DNA of 64,000 nt from Pseudomonas soli (lineage in GTDB: Bacteria; Pseudomonadota; Gammaproteobacteria; Pseudomonadales; Pseudomonadaceae). Both the position numbers and the translations under genes were made by a program. Where the stretch lies: contig NZ_FOEQ01000001.1 of NCBI RefSeq assembly GCF_900110655.1, positions 927,516 to 991,515 on the forward strand, given 5' to 3'. Below, piece by piece: positions 1 through 11,681 of this stretch. Every line of letters begins with the position of its first letter. Within the stretch, counting starts at the first letter, position 1. Below the pieces are notes generated by a model. That model searched no databases, was not told the DNA's origin, and was given only the letters and a program-made list of their open reading frames with translations.

Positions 1-804
1 GACGCCGCCTACCGGTTGGAGCGCTACCGCGCCAACGGCCAGGAACGCGACCCGGCCCAGGCCGGCCGCAGCTATGAACTGCTCAGGGCGATCAACCGCA
101 ACCCGCCGCCGCCATTGCAGATCGAGCGGCCCGGCCTGCCGGAGGACGGCCACCAGTCGCGAACCTGGCAACTGGGGGTGGGTACCCGTGAGGACCGCGC
201 CTACGCCGAGTATGGCCTGCGCATGGCTTACCACGACCTCAACGACAACATGGACAGTTTCCCCCTCGGCGCGCAGATCGAGATCCTGCAGCTCAAGCTG
301 CGTCAGTACGAGGGCAACGACTGGCAGGTACAACGCCTGGACCTGGCCACCATCCGCTCGCTGACACCGCGCAACGAACTGCTCAAGCCATGGTCGTGGC
401 AGGTCGCGGGCGGCCTGGAGCGCGTGCCGGGCAAGCATGACGACGAGGTGCTGGTCAGCCATGTCAACGGCGGCGCCGGCGGTACCTGGCAACTGGGTGA
501 CGACTTGCTGGGCTTTGCCCTGGGCACGGTGCGGGTCGAGCATCACAACGATTTCGCTGAGTTAATCTCGCCCGCCGCCGGGTTCAACGGCGGGCTGCTG
601 TGGCGCAACCCGCTGGGCAACCTGACGCTTGAGGCAAAGGGTGATTTTTTCACCAACGGCGAAGTACGGCGTAGCGTGAGCCTTAACCAGCAATGGGAGA
701 TCAGCCGCGACCTGGGCTTGCGATTGAGTGCTTCACGCCAATTCAGCCACCTGGCCACGGCGCAGAACGAGGTGATGCTGGAGTTGAAGTGGTATCAGTA
801 CTGA
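1..804 (+). CDS. C-terminal part of a DUF4105 / Lnb-like periplasmic protein (partial at left edge)
   Basis: The reading frame is open at base 1, so only the last 267 codons are present and the true start lies outside the window. The visible part resembles the C-terminal half of the Pseudomonas DUF4105 proteins (Lnb N-terminal periplasmic domain family, usually around 600 residues). It is rich in alternating short strands (TWQLGVGTR, YAEYGLRMAYHDLND) and ends in an aromatic-rich ELKWYQY, a pattern that suggests a beta-structured envelope domain. The catalytic Cys-protease-like part described for the family would lie upstream and cannot be checked. Function is inferred from family resemblance only. 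A hairpin follows the stop directly. Confidence 0.6.
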   Translation, partial: DAAYRLERYRANGQERDPAQAGRSYELLRAINRNPPPPLQIERPGLPEDGHQSRTWQLGVGTREDRAYAEYGLRMAYHDLNDNMDSFPLGAQIEILQLKLRQYEGNDWQVQRLDLATIRSLTPRNELLKPWSWQVAGGLERVPGKHDDEVLVSHVNGGAGGTWQLGDDLLGFALGTVRVEHHNDFAELISPAAGFNGGLLWRNPLGNLTLEAKGDFFTNGEVRRSVSLNQQWEISRDLGLRLSASRQFSHLATAQNEVMLELKWYQY

Positions 805-808
805 GCAC

Positions 809-830
809 CTGGGCCGCTTTGCGGTCCCAG
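809..830 (+). terminator. Hairpin after the DUF4105-like gene
   Basis: CTGGGCCGC and GCGGTCCCAG form a short stem around a TTT loop a few bases after the stop codon. There is no U-tract, so it may be a weak terminator or a member of the GGCCGCTTTGC hairpin family also seen at 21462-21489. Confidence 0.4.
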
Positions 831-919
831 TCCCGATGCAATCCTTCGACAGCGTTTTGACATCGCGCCAACAATTCCCGACCTAGACTTTGCGGTATCA
901 ATCCGAGGGTCCTGTGGTC

Positions 920-1273
920 ATGTCGCGGTACTGGTTAGCCTTGTTTCTCTTGCTGCTGGCGGGTTGCGAAACCACCCATGAACAAATGGTCAACCAGGGC
1001 TACCCGCCCGCCTATGCCGACGGCTTCCAGGACGGCTGCAGCAGCGGTCGCCAGGCCGCCGGGCTGATGGCCGGCGACTTCCGCAAGGATGTCCCGCGCT
1101 ACCTGAATAACCGCCAGTACGAAAGCGGCTGGGACGATGGCTTTCGCCAGTGCCACGCCATGCAGTCCAACGAAGACCTGCGCGAGTATCGCGAACGCTA
1201 TTGGGACGAGCGTGACCGCGACTGGCAGAAGGAGAAAGACCAAGGTGCGGCCCGTGCATACCGCCGCAACTGA
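920..1273 (+). CDS. Small lipoprotein of unknown function
   Basis: A 117-residue protein. The ATG at 920 follows CCGAGGG and gives a clean lipoprotein signal: a hydrophobic stretch ending in the lipobox LLAGC with Cys16 as the expected lipidation site. A longer frame from a TTG at 890 adds ten residues in front of the signal and is less likely. The mature part has two related tyrosine/glycine/aspartate-rich stretches (YADGFQDGCSSGR and YESGWDDGFRQC), suggesting a small internal duplication, and a charged C-terminus (REYRERYWDERDRDWQKE) that is probably helical. I do not recognise a named family. The sequence supports envelope anchoring only. Confidence 0.7.
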   Translation: MSRYWLALFLLLLAGCETTHEQMVNQGYPPAYADGFQDGCSSGRQAAGLMAGDFRKDVPRYLNNRQYESGWDDGFRQCHAMQSNEDLREYRERYWDERDRDWQKEKDQGAARAYRRN

Positions 1274-1341
1274 CGTCGTAAATGGACAACTGTTGAAACC
1301 CGCAGCCTGCCACCATGGTCTCCAGCACAAGGAGGCCAACC

Positions 1342-1836
1342 ATGAGCCGAGCATTCGTCAATGAAGACCAGGCCGCCGCCCAGGCCAGCCAGCCGGTCGA
1401 GCGCCTGGTCAGCGACCAGCCCAATTACGTCACCGCCAACGGCCTGGCACAGTTGCAGCAGCGAGTGGCCGCGCTCAATGCATTGCGCGCCGCGCTGCAG
1501 GCCGAAGGCGATGCCGACAAGCAGCGGCTGGCCGATACCGAGCGTGACCTGCGCTACTTCACCGCTCGGGTGCAGAGCGCGCAGGTGGTACCTGCTGTAA
1601 CGTCCACGGAGAAGGTGCAGATCGGCAGCCTGGTGCGGTTCGTCGATGAACATGACCAGGAGCATCAGGTGCAACTGGTGGGCGAGGATCAGGCCGATGC
1701 CGCCCAAGGATTGGTCAACTGGGGCTCGCCGCTGGGGCAGGCGCTTCTGGGCGCCGGGCCTGGGGATGAAGTGTTGTGGCGACGGCCGGCGGGGGACCAG
1801 ATGATCGAGGTACTGGCCATTCTGGGTGAGTGCTGA
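1342..1836 (+). CDS. GreA/GreB-family transcription factor
   Basis: A 164-residue protein that starts at the ATG at 1342 behind a strong GGAGG (1331-1335). The N-terminal half is helical and charged (LAQLQQRVAALNALRAAL, DADKQRLADTERDLRYF), as expected for the coiled coil that reaches into the RNA polymerase secondary channel. The C-terminal half (VQIGSLVRFVDE through GDQMIEVLAIL) matches the GreA/GreB C-terminal FKBP-like fold that binds polymerase. It is close to canonical GreA in length but diverged, so it may be one of the Gre-like proteins that modulate polymerase without cleavage activity. It stands alone and converges with gdhA. Confidence 0.75.
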   Translation: MSRAFVNEDQAAAQASQPVERLVSDQPNYVTANGLAQLQQRVAALNALRAALQAEGDADKQRLADTERDLRYFTARVQSAQVVPAVTSTEKVQIGSLVRFVDEHDQEHQVQLVGEDQADAAQGLVNWGSPLGQALLGAGPGDEVLWRRPAGDQMIEVLAILGEC

Positions 1837-1843
1837 AATCATC

Positions 1844-1881
1844 GCGGCCGCTTCGCGCCCCTTTCGGCGCGAAGCGGCCGC
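1844..1881. repeat. Perfect 16-bp inverted repeat between convergent genes
   Basis: GCGGCCGCTTCGCGCC (1844-1859) pairs perfectly with 1866-1881 around a six-base loop. It lies 8 bp after the Gre-like stop and 12 bp from the gdhA stop. No U-tract follows on either strand, so it may act as an RNA 3'-end stabiliser or roadblock between the two convergent transcripts. Confidence 0.7.
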
Positions 1882-1892
1882 AAGTTATCGAA

Positions 1893-3332
<1,440 letters not shown>

Positions 3333-3355
3333 TTAATTGGTGCGTTTTCTATAAC

Positions 3356-3363
3356 TGTATACA
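3356..3363. promoter_or_regulatory. TGTATACA palindrome upstream of gdhA
   Basis: The palindrome TGTATACA lies in an AT-rich stretch 114 bp upstream of gdhA. The same core occurs at 17130-17137 ahead of the NCS2 permease. Such palindromes are typical of GntR-family operators, but no regulator is identified here. Confidence 0.3.
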
Positions 3364-3420
3364 AGTTTCTCGCTGTACTCGTGAGAGTGCACTTTCTCCC
3401 TGCTCTCCCTTAACGCAGCA

Positions 3421-3447
3421 ATCGCGGGGCAAGCCCGCTCCCACGCA
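3421..3447. repeat. REP element (P. putida type), single copy
   Basis: The stretch ATCGCGGGGCAAGCCCGCTC plus CCACGCA matches the REP core of the P. putida group. It sits downstream of the ettA terminator in the ettA-gdhA gap. Confidence 0.75.
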
Positions 3448-3474
3448 GCCCTTCTCATCCCTGAAAGCCAGGCA

Positions 3475-3500
3475 CAAAAATGGGGCCCCTGAGGGCCCCA
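3475..3500 (-). terminator. Rho-independent terminator of ettA
   Basis: On the minus strand TGGGGCCC and GGGCCCCA form an 8-bp stem with a 4-base loop, followed by TTTTT. It lies 23 bp after the ettA stop codon. Confidence 0.9.
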
Positions 3501-3522
3501 TCGTTGTGCAGCAAAAACCGGC

Positions 3523-5190
3523 TTACTGGGCCAGTTTCTTGTGACGCACGCGGTGCGGCTGGGCAGCGGCGTCGCCCAGGCGCTTCTTGCGATCGGCTTC
3601 GTACTCGGTGTAGTTGCCTTCGAAGAACACCACGCTGGAATCGTCTTCGTACGCCAGGATGTGAGTGGCCACACGGTCCAGGAACCAACGGTCGTGGGAA
3701 ATCACGATGGCGGCGCCCGGGAAGTCCAGCAAAGCTTCCTCGAGCGAACGCAGGGTTTCGACGTCGAGGTCGTTGGACGGTTCGTCGAGCAGCAGGACGT
3801 TGCCGCCCTCCTTCAGGGTCAGGGCCAGGTGCAGGCGGCCACGCTCACCACCGGAGAGGTCCTTGACGAACTTCTGCTGGTCGCCGCCCTTGAAGTTGAA
3901 GCGGCCGACGTAGGTGCGCGACGGGATCTCGTAGCTGCCGATGCGGATCTGGTCGGAGCCGTCGGAGATCTGCTGGAACACGGTCTTGCTGCCGTCCAGG
4001 TCTTCGCGGCTCTGGTCGACGCAGGCCAGCTGCACGGTTTCACCGATCTCGATGCTGCCCGAGTCCGGCTGCTCCTTGCCCATCAGCATGCGGAACAGGG
4101 TCGATTTACCGGCACCGTTACCACCGATCACGCCGACGATGGCGCCCTTGGGCATGGCGAACGACAGGTTGTCGATCAGCACGCGATCGCCATAGCCCTT
4201 GGTGACGTTCTTGAACTCGATGACCTTGTCGCCCAGGCGCGGACCGGCCGGGATGTAGATCTCGTTGGTCTCGCTGCGCTTCTGGAATTCCTGCGACTGC
4301 ATCTCTTCGAAGCGCTGCAGACGGGCCTTGGACTTGGACTGGCGGGCCTTGGCGCCTTTGCGCACCCACTCCAGTTCCTCTTTCATGGCCTTCTCGTGGG
4401 CGCTCTGCTGCTTGGATTCCTGCGCCAGACGGTCCGACTTGGCTTCCAGCCAGCCCGAATAGTTGCCTTCGTACGGGATGCCGGCGCCGCGGTCCAGTTC
4501 GAGGATCCAGCCGGCGACGTTGTCGAGGAAGTAACGGTCGTGGGTGATTGCCACCACGGTACCGGGGAAGTCGTGCAGGAAGCGCTCCAGCCAGGCTACC
4601 GAGTCGGCGTCCAGGTGGTTGGTCGGTTCGTCGAGCAGCAGCATGTCCGGGGCCGACAGCAGCAGGCGGCACAGGGCCACGCGGCGCTTCTCGCCACCGG
4701 ACAGGTGCTCGATCTTCGCCTCCCAGGCCGGCAGGCGCAGGGCATCGGCGGCGACGTCCAGCTGGCGCTCGAGGTTGTGACCGTCGGCGGCCTGCAGGAT
4801 GGCCTCGAGCTTGGCCTGTTCGGCGGCCAGCTTGTCGAAGTCGGCATCCGGGTCGGCGTAAGCGGCGTAGACCTCGTCCAGGCGGGCCTGGGCGTCCTTG
4901 ATCACGCTGACCGCTTCCTCGACCACTTCACGCACGGTCTTGCTCGGGTCCAACTGCGGCTCCTGGGGCAGGTAGCCGACGTTGATGTCGGGCATCGGAC
5001 GGGCTTCGCCGTCGAATTCCTTGTCGACGCCCGCCATGATCCGCAGCAGGGTCGATTTACCAGCGCCGTTCAGGCCCAGCACGCCGATCTTGGCTCCCGG
5101 GAAGAACGACAGGGAAATATTCTTGAGAATTTCCCGCTTCGGCGGCACGACCTTGCTCAGCCGATGCATGGTGTAGACGTATTGAGCCAA
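3523..5190 (-). CDS. ettA: Energy-dependent translational throttle protein EttA (ABC-F ATPase)
   Basis: A 555-residue ABC-F protein that binds the ribosomal E site and regulates the first elongation step according to ATP level. It has two ABC domains and no membrane segments. Walker A motifs are GLNGAGKSTLL and GGNGAGKSTLF, and signatures are LSGGEKRR and LSGGERGR. The interdomain linker is charged and helical (WVRKGAKARQSKSKARL), as in EttA. There is no ATG; two TTG codons lie close together. The second, at 5190, has AGAGGG seven bases upstream and gives the family N-terminus MAQYVYTMHRL, so it is chosen over the one at 5196. A strong terminator follows. Confidence 0.95.
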   Translation of the reverse strand: MAQYVYTMHRLSKVVPPKREILKNISLSFFPGAKIGVLGLNGAGKSTLLRIMAGVDKEFDGEARPMPDINVGYLPQEPQLDPSKTVREVVEEAVSVIKDAQARLDEVYAAYADPDADFDKLAAEQAKLEAILQAADGHNLERQLDVAADALRLPAWEAKIEHLSGGEKRRVALCRLLLSAPDMLLLDEPTNHLDADSVAWLERFLHDFPGTVVAITHDRYFLDNVAGWILELDRGAGIPYEGNYSGWLEAKSDRLAQESKQQSAHEKAMKEELEWVRKGAKARQSKSKARLQRFEEMQSQEFQKRSETNEIYIPAGPRLGDKVIEFKNVTKGYGDRVLIDNLSFAMPKGAIVGVIGGNGAGKSTLFRMLMGKEQPDSGSIEIGETVQLACVDQSREDLDGSKTVFQQISDGSDQIRIGSYEIPSRTYVGRFNFKGGDQQKFVKDLSGGERGRLHLALTLKEGGNVLLLDEPSNDLDVETLRSLEEALLDFPGAAIVISHDRWFLDRVATHILAYEDDSSVVFFEGNYTEYEADRKKRLGDAAAQPHRVRHKKLAQ

Positions 5191-5339
5191 AACCAAGCCC
5201 TCTATCAGATAGGTAAATACACGCGCCCCGGCATTGGCCAGGGGATGTGATTACGGGGTCATTGAATAAAGTGGGCCATTCTACGCCAAGTCGCGGCGTT
5301 GCACAGATGGGGTAGATGGCGGGGCCGCCCGGCGGCCTT

Positions 5340-5387
5340 CGCGGGGCAAGCCCGCGCCCACGCCGGCACGGGTGGGGCGGGCTTGGC
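5340..5387. repeat. REP element with inverted partner arm
   Basis: The core CGCGGGGCAAGCCCGC (5340-5355) continues into GCCCAC. A partly complementary arm, GTGGGGCGGGCTTGGC, follows at 5372-5387. Together they form an imperfect hairpin just after the stop of the small minus-strand gene at 5394. Confidence 0.65.
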
Positions 5388-5393
5388 GCAGGC

Positions 5394-5786
5394 TCAGACG
5401 TGCGACTGCCTGGCCTTGCCACGCGGCAGGCGGCAACGGTCCGATTGCTCGGCCAGGCGCGCGGCCCAGGCGGACTTGACGCTGAAGCCGCCACTGCGGG
5501 CAGGTTTGCCAGCCGGCTTGCTCACGGTCTTGGCAGGCGCGGCAGTGGGCTTGGCGGTGGGTTGTGCGGCAACCTGGGCGACCGGCTCGGCGGCAGCCTT
5601 GGCCGACTTGCGCAGCTCGGCCAGCGACGGCGTCTTGTTGGCACTGGCGGCAGCCGCGTCCGGCTTGGCCAGCGAGCGCTGGCAGGTCTTGCAGGATACG
5701 TCCTCGGCCAAGGCAGTGCTGACCAGCGTCTGACTGCTACGCCCGCAGGCGGAATCGAGGCCATTGGTGGAATAGTGGGTAACCAA
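5394..5786 (-). CDS. Small Ala/Lys/Pro-rich protein with a CxxC motif, unknown function
   Basis: A 130-residue frame starting at a TTG (5786), with GGAG about ten bases upstream. The N-terminal part has a lone Cys (DSACGRSS) followed by CKTC, which could be half of a small metal site. The middle is a low-complexity Ala/Lys/Pro/Val tract (residues about 62-95), and the C-terminus is basic (LPRGKARQSHV). The composition resembles a DNA- or RNA-binding tail. No named family is recognised. Long frames on the other strand compete for this region, but they look like GC-rich shadows. Moderate confidence that it is a gene. Confidence 0.5.
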   Translation of the reverse strand: MVTHYSTNGLDSACGRSSQTLVSTALAEDVSCKTCQRSLAKPDAAAASANKTPSLAELRKSAKAAAEPVAQVAAQPTAKPTAAPAKTVSKPAGKPARSGGFSVKSAWAARLAEQSDRCRLPRGKARQSHV

Positions 5787-6037
5787 AACCGTACATCTCC
5801 GATGCGTTGACTATGAAGCGGGCGGCATTCTCGCACAGGTTGCAGGGACTTGCCGAACCGGCATGACCAACTGCGGGTCGGCATCGGACATGCGGACTGG
5901 CACTTTGCCATATTTGAAGGCATGCTAGTCGGCTTCCCGCGTGCGCCTTATAGTGCGCCCAGCAGCCACGGCACGGGCCGTGCATGCCGCGAGAACGCAA
6001 CCCCTGCCATCGTCAGCCCAATCGCAGGACCCAACGC

Positions 6038-9000
6038 TTGACCAATCTCACGCAACCGTCATCCCTGCGTCCTGCCGATTCCACGGCCGGCGCGCACCTG
6101 CGTGGCTCGCTCAAGGGGGCGCTGGCCCTGCTCGCCCTGATTCTGCTGGGTTTGCTGCTGTGGCAACTGTTCGCCCAGTTCCGCCATACCCAGGCCGACC
6201 TGCGCCAGCAGAGCCTGGCCACCAGTGCCGAACTGGCCGACCATCTGAGCCTGAACATGGCGCTGAAGGCCCAGCAATCACTGAACCTGGTCCAGCCCTA
6301 CGTCAAACCTCCGGCGCCTGTCGCCCTGCCCAGCCTGCTCGCCACCTTGCAGGCCCGCCTGCCGGCCCTGCGCGACCTGGCCTGGCTTGACGCCACCGGG
6401 CAGGTGCGCAGCGACACCCTCGCTGGCTCACCCGACCGTCAGCTGATTGACGACCTGCTGCAACTGAATCAGGGCAGGGCATTTTTCTATGGCAACGATG
6501 CCGACAATCAGCGGCTCTACCTGCTGCTGCGCCAGCCGACCGAGCAAGACCGCGGCTACTGGCTGCTGCGCCTGAGCCGCGACTACTACCAGGAGCTGAC
6601 CCGTCACCTTGACGGCCCCACCCATCCCCTGTGGCTGCTGGAAAACAGCCGCAGCGGCGAGGTCATCGAGCGCCACGGGCACCGGCAGACCAGCGAAGAT
6701 CCTCTGCAAAGCGTGATGCTTGCCTTCATCGACAACAGCACCTGGCAACTGCGTGGCCTGTTCGATGCCGGCCTGGCCCGCGACAGGTTGCTGCCGGCGC
6801 TGCTCGGCAAATGCGTGCTGGTGCTGTTCTGCGCGCTGCTGCCGGTACTGGCGCTGATCAACATGCGCCGTCGCCAACGCGCCTTGCAGGAAGACCGTCG
6901 GCGCTACCAGGAAATCTTCGAGGGCACCGGCGTGGCCCTGTGCGTGCTCGATCTCTCCAGCCTGCCGGGGCAGCTCGACCGCTACCACCTGCGCAACCGC
7001 GCCGCGCTCAAGCAAAGCCTGGCCCTGGACACCAAGCTGCGCCGCACCTTGCTTGCGGAACTGAAGATCACCGAGATCAACCAGGTGGCCCGCCAACTGC
7101 TCAACGTCGACTCCCACGCTGGCGCCTGGCAGCGCCTGATAGATGGCAGCGGGGACAGCCGCGACAGTATCGGCATGCAGTTGATCGACGCGCTGATCGA
7201 AGAGCGCCAGCAACTCGAACTGGAGGTCCGCCTACCCGCCCCGCTCGGTGGTGAACTGCACCTGTGGCTGATGGCCCGACTGCCGCAGCAGCGCCGTGAC
7301 TACCAGGCGGTAATCCTGAGCATCAGCGACATCACCAGCCGCAAGCAGGTGGAGCTGTCGCTGCTCGAACGCGAGGGCTTCTGGTCGGACGTGGTGCGTA
7401 CCGTGCCCGACCAGCTCTACGTGCAGGACGTTGACAGCCAGCGGATGATCTTCAGCAACCGCCACCTCGGCCAGACCCTCGGTTACGACCGCGCGGAGCT
7501 GGCACAGATGGGTGACCGCTTCTGGGAGATGCTCCTGCATCCCGGCGATGCCGAGCACTACCGCGCCCTGCGCCAGCAGCAGCGCGACACCGGCTATGGC
7601 CAGTCGCTGCACTGCCAGTTGCGCTTCCGCCATCGCGACGGTGGCTGGCGGTGCTACGACATCCGCGAGCAGGTGCTGACCCGCGACAGCGAAGGCCTGG
7701 TCACACGTATCATCGGCGTGGGCAAGGATGTCACCGTGCAGATCGAAGCCAGCGAATCGCTGCGCGACAGCGAACAGCGCTACCGCATGCTCGCCGAGAG
7801 CATCAGCGACGTGATCTTCTCCACCGACAGCCAGCTGCAGCTCAACTATGTCAGCCCCTCGGTGCAGGCGGTGCTGGGCTACCAGGCCGACTGGATCTTT
7901 GCCAACGGCTGGCAGTCGATCATTGCCAACCCGGCCCAGCTCAGCGGTGTCTACAACCTGCTCGAGCGCGTCAGCCAGGTGCTGGACGACAGCACGCAAC
8001 TGGCCCAGTTGCGCAGTACCCTGCCTACGCAGTTGTTCCTGTTCGACTGCCTGCGCGCCGACGGCCGCAAGATCCCCATCGAGCTGCGCCTGGTGCTGGT
8101 GTGGGACGAACACGAGCGCTTCGAGGGGGTGCTCGGCGTGGGCCGCGACATCAGCCAGCAACGCCGGGCCGAAAAAGACCTGCGCATGGCCGCGACCGTG
8201 TTCGAGCACTCCACCTCGGCGATCCTCATTACCGACCCGGCCGGCTATATCGTCCAGGCCAACGAAGCATTCACCCGCGTCAGCGGCTATGCCGTGGCCG
8301 AGGTGCTCGACCAGCTCCCCGGCATGCTCACCGTCGAGCAGCAACAGAACGCCCAGCAAGGCTACGTGCTCAAGCAACTGAGCCAGCGCGGCAGCTGGGA
8401 AGGCGAGGTCTGGCTGAAACGGCGCAACGGCGAGCACTACCCGGCGTGGGTAGGCATCACCGCGGTGCTCGACGATGAAGGCGACCTGGCCAGCTATGTG
8501 TGCTTCTTCACCGACATCAGCGAACGCAAGGCCAGCGAGCAGCGCATCCACCGCCTGGCCTACTACGATGCCCTCACTCACCTGCCCAACCGCACGTTGT
8601 TCCAGGACCGCCTGTACACCGCCCTGCAACAGGCCGAGCGCCAGAAGGCCTGGGTGGTGCTGATGTTCCTCGACCTCGACCGCTTCAAGCCGATCAACGA
8701 CTCCCTTGGCCATGCGGCGGGCGATCGCATGCTCAAGGACATGGCCGAGCGCCTGCTGGCCTGCGTCGACGACGACGACACCGTGGCGCGCATGGGCGGC
8801 GACGAGTTCACCCTGCTGCTGCAGCCCAAGGCCAGCCGCGAGCAGGCCCTCAACCGCGCCATCCATGTTGCCGAGCACATCCTCGACGGGCTGGTCACCC
8901 CGTTCGTGCTGGAAAACCGCGAGTTCTTCGTCACCGCCAGTATCGGCATCGCCCTGAGCCCACAGGACGGCAGCGAGCTCAGCCAGTTGATGAAGAACGC

Positions 9001-9868
9001 CGACACGGCGATGTACCACGCCAAGGAACGCGGCAAGAACAACTTCCAGTTCTACCAAGCGGACATGAACGCCAGCGCCTTGGAGCGTCTGGAACTGGAA
9101 AGCGACCTGCGCCATGCACTAGAGCAGAACGAGTTCATCCTCTATTACCAGCCACAGTTCAGCGGCGACGGCAAGCGCCTGACCGGCGCCGAGGCGCTGT
9201 TGCGCTGGCGCCACCCGACACGCGGCCTGGTGCCGCCGGGCGACTTCATCCCGGTGATCGAGGAGCTGGGCCTGGTGGTCGACGTTGGCGACTGGGTACT
9301 GCGCGAATCCTGCCGTCAGCTCAAGGCCTGGCACCAGCAGAAAGTGCGTGTGCCCAAGGTGTCGGTGAACATCTCCGCCCGGCAGTTCTCCGACGGCCAG
9401 CTGGGCACGCGCATCGCAACTATCCTCGACGAAACGGGGCTGCCGCCGGCGTGCCTGGAGCTGGAGCTGACCGAAAGCATCCTGATGCGCGAGGTCAACG
9501 AGGCCATGCAGATCCTCGACAGCCTGAAGAACCTGGGCCTGAGCATCGCGGTCGACGACTTCGGCACCGGCTACTCGTCGCTCAACTACCTCAAGCAGTT
9601 CCCCATCGACGTGCTGAAGATCGACCGCACCTTCGTCGATGGCCTGCCCGAAGGCGAGCAGGATGCGCAGATCGCCCGGGCGATCATCGCCATGGCCCAC
9701 AGCCTCAATCTGGCGGTGATCGCCGAAGGCGTGGAGACCCATGAGCAGCTTGAGTTCCTGCGCGAACACGGCTGTGACGAGGTGCAGGGTTATCTGTTCG
9801 GCCGACCGATGCCCGCCAACCAGTTCGAGGCCCAGTTCAGCAACGAGACGTTGTTCATGTTCCAGTAG
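6038..9868 (+). CDS. morA: MorA-type membrane sensor with PAS, GGDEF and EAL domains
   Basis: A 1276-residue cyclic-di-GMP enzyme. In order it has a membrane segment at about residues 26-45, a periplasmic sensor of about 205 residues, a second membrane segment near 255-275, four PAS-like domains starting near 285, 448, 578 and 717, a GGDEF domain with an intact GGDEF (920-924), and an EAL domain with intact EALLRW (1052 on). Both catalytic signatures are kept, so it may both make and degrade c-di-GMP. MorA controls flagellar timing and biofilm in Pseudomonas and lies next to glyA there, as here. The TTG at 6038 has GCAGGA eight bases upstream. An in-frame ATG at 5984 would add 18 residues but lacks an RBS. 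Confidence 0.88.
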   Translation: MTNLTQPSSLRPADSTAGAHLRGSLKGALALLALILLGLLLWQLFAQFRHTQADLRQQSLATSAELADHLSLNMALKAQQSLNLVQPYVKPPAPVALPSLLATLQARLPALRDLAWLDATGQVRSDTLAGSPDRQLIDDLLQLNQGRAFFYGNDADNQRLYLLLRQPTEQDRGYWLLRLSRDYYQELTRHLDGPTHPLWLLENSRSGEVIERHGHRQTSEDPLQSVMLAFIDNSTWQLRGLFDAGLARDRLLPALLGKCVLVLFCALLPVLALINMRRRQRALQEDRRRYQEIFEGTGVALCVLDLSSLPGQLDRYHLRNRAALKQSLALDTKLRRTLLAELKITEINQVARQLLNVDSHAGAWQRLIDGSGDSRDSIGMQLIDALIEERQQLELEVRLPAPLGGELHLWLMARLPQQRRDYQAVILSISDITSRKQVELSLLEREGFWSDVVRTVPDQLYVQDVDSQRMIFSNRHLGQTLGYDRAELAQMGDRFWEMLLHPGDAEHYRALRQQQRDTGYGQSLHCQLRFRHRDGGWRCYDIREQVLTRDSEGLVTRIIGVGKDVTVQIEASESLRDSEQRYRMLAESISDVIFSTDSQLQLNYVSPSVQAVLGYQADWIFANGWQSIIANPAQLSGVYNLLERVSQVLDDSTQLAQLRSTLPTQLFLFDCLRADGRKIPIELRLVLVWDEHERFEGVLGVGRDISQQRRAEKDLRMAATVFEHSTSAILITDPAGYIVQANEAFTRVSGYAVAEVLDQLPGMLTVEQQQNAQQGYVLKQLSQRGSWEGEVWLKRRNGEHYPAWVGITAVLDDEGDLASYVCFFTDISERKASEQRIHRLAYYDALTHLPNRTLFQDRLYTALQQAERQKAWVVLMFLDLDRFKPINDSLGHAAGDRMLKDMAERLLACVDDDDTVARMGGDEFTLLLQPKASREQALNRAIHVAEHILDGLVTPFVLENREFFVTASIGIALSPQDGSELSQLMKNADTAMYHAKERGKNNFQFYQADMNASALERLELESDLRHALEQNEFILYYQPQFSGDGKRLTGAEALLRWRHPTRGLVPPGDFIPVIEELGLVVDVGDWVLRESCRQLKAWHQQKVRVPKVSVNISARQFSDGQLGTRIATILDETGLPPACLELELTESILMREVNEAMQILDSLKNLGLSIAVDDFGTGYSSLNYLKQFPIDVLKIDRTFVDGLPEGEQDAQIARAIIAMAHSLNLAVIAEGVETHEQLEFLREHGCDEVQGYLFGRPMPANQFEAQFSNETLFMFQ

Positions 9869-10067
9869 GCGCTGCGCGGGGTCTTCGCGCCCACCAGACC
9901 TCATGCAACCTGGAAAAAACCGGACCTCAAAGTCAACTCCAGCCCAGTCGCCACGCGGCCTGCAACATGAAGCCCATTGGTCCGCGACTTGATGCCACTT
10001 CATATGCCAGCGGCGAATCAATCGGTTAGAATGCTCCCCCAATTCTGCCCGATCCTTGAGGACCGCC

Positions 10068-11321
<1,254 letters not shown>

Positions 11322-11343
11322 TTGGCAGACGCCTGAAATGAAG

Positions 11344-11370
11344 AAGCCCGGCCTTGTGCCGGGCTTTTTC
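11344..11370 (+). terminator. Rho-independent terminator of glyA
   Basis: AAGCCCGGC (11344-11352) pairs with GCCGGGCTT (11358-11366) around CTTGT. A T-run ends at 11369. Confidence 0.93.
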
Positions 11371-11381
11371 ATGTTTGTACT

Positions 11382-11681
11382 TCATCGGGCTGGCGCGACA
11401 TCCGGTACGAGACGTATTTCCACGCGCTGCCCCAAGGCCCTGGCAGCGCTAGCCAACGTTGCCAAGGTCATGCCAGCGTCTGTCTGATCCAAGGCTCGAT
11501 CGACCGCCGCCCGACTGGTGTGCATACGCTCGGCCAAAGCCTTCTTGCTGATCTTTTGCTGCTTCATCGCCTGCGTCAGTTGCCAGGCGATCACCCGTTT
11601 CAGCGCAGCCGCCGTGACCTCTTCGAGGATGCCCTCTTCGGCGAGAAAATCATCGAAGTTCGAACCGATATGCGGGTTCAT
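11382..11681 (-). CDS. HigA-like XRE antitoxin
   Basis: A 99-residue protein starting at the ATG at 11681, behind GGAGG. The C-terminal half carries a Cro/CI helix-turn-helix (ISKKALAERMHTSRAAVDRAL), and the N-terminal half is acidic (SNFDDFLAEEGILEEV). Its ATG overlaps the stop of the upstream toxin gene by four bases (ATGA), so translation is coupled. Toxin-first order plus an XRE partner is the HigBA arrangement. The protein should bind both the toxin and the operon's promoter. It converges on the glyA terminator. Confidence 0.85.
   Translation of the reverse strand: MNPHIGSNFDDFLAEEGILEEVTAAALKRVIAWQLTQAMKQQKISKKALAERMHTSRAAVDRALDQTDAGMTLATLASAARALGQRVEIRLVPDVAPAR

Noticed and set aside
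7232..9115. A 627-codon minus-strand frame opposite morA.
   Set aside because: It lies opposite the GGDEF/PAS coding frame, has low-complexity composition and no motif of its own.
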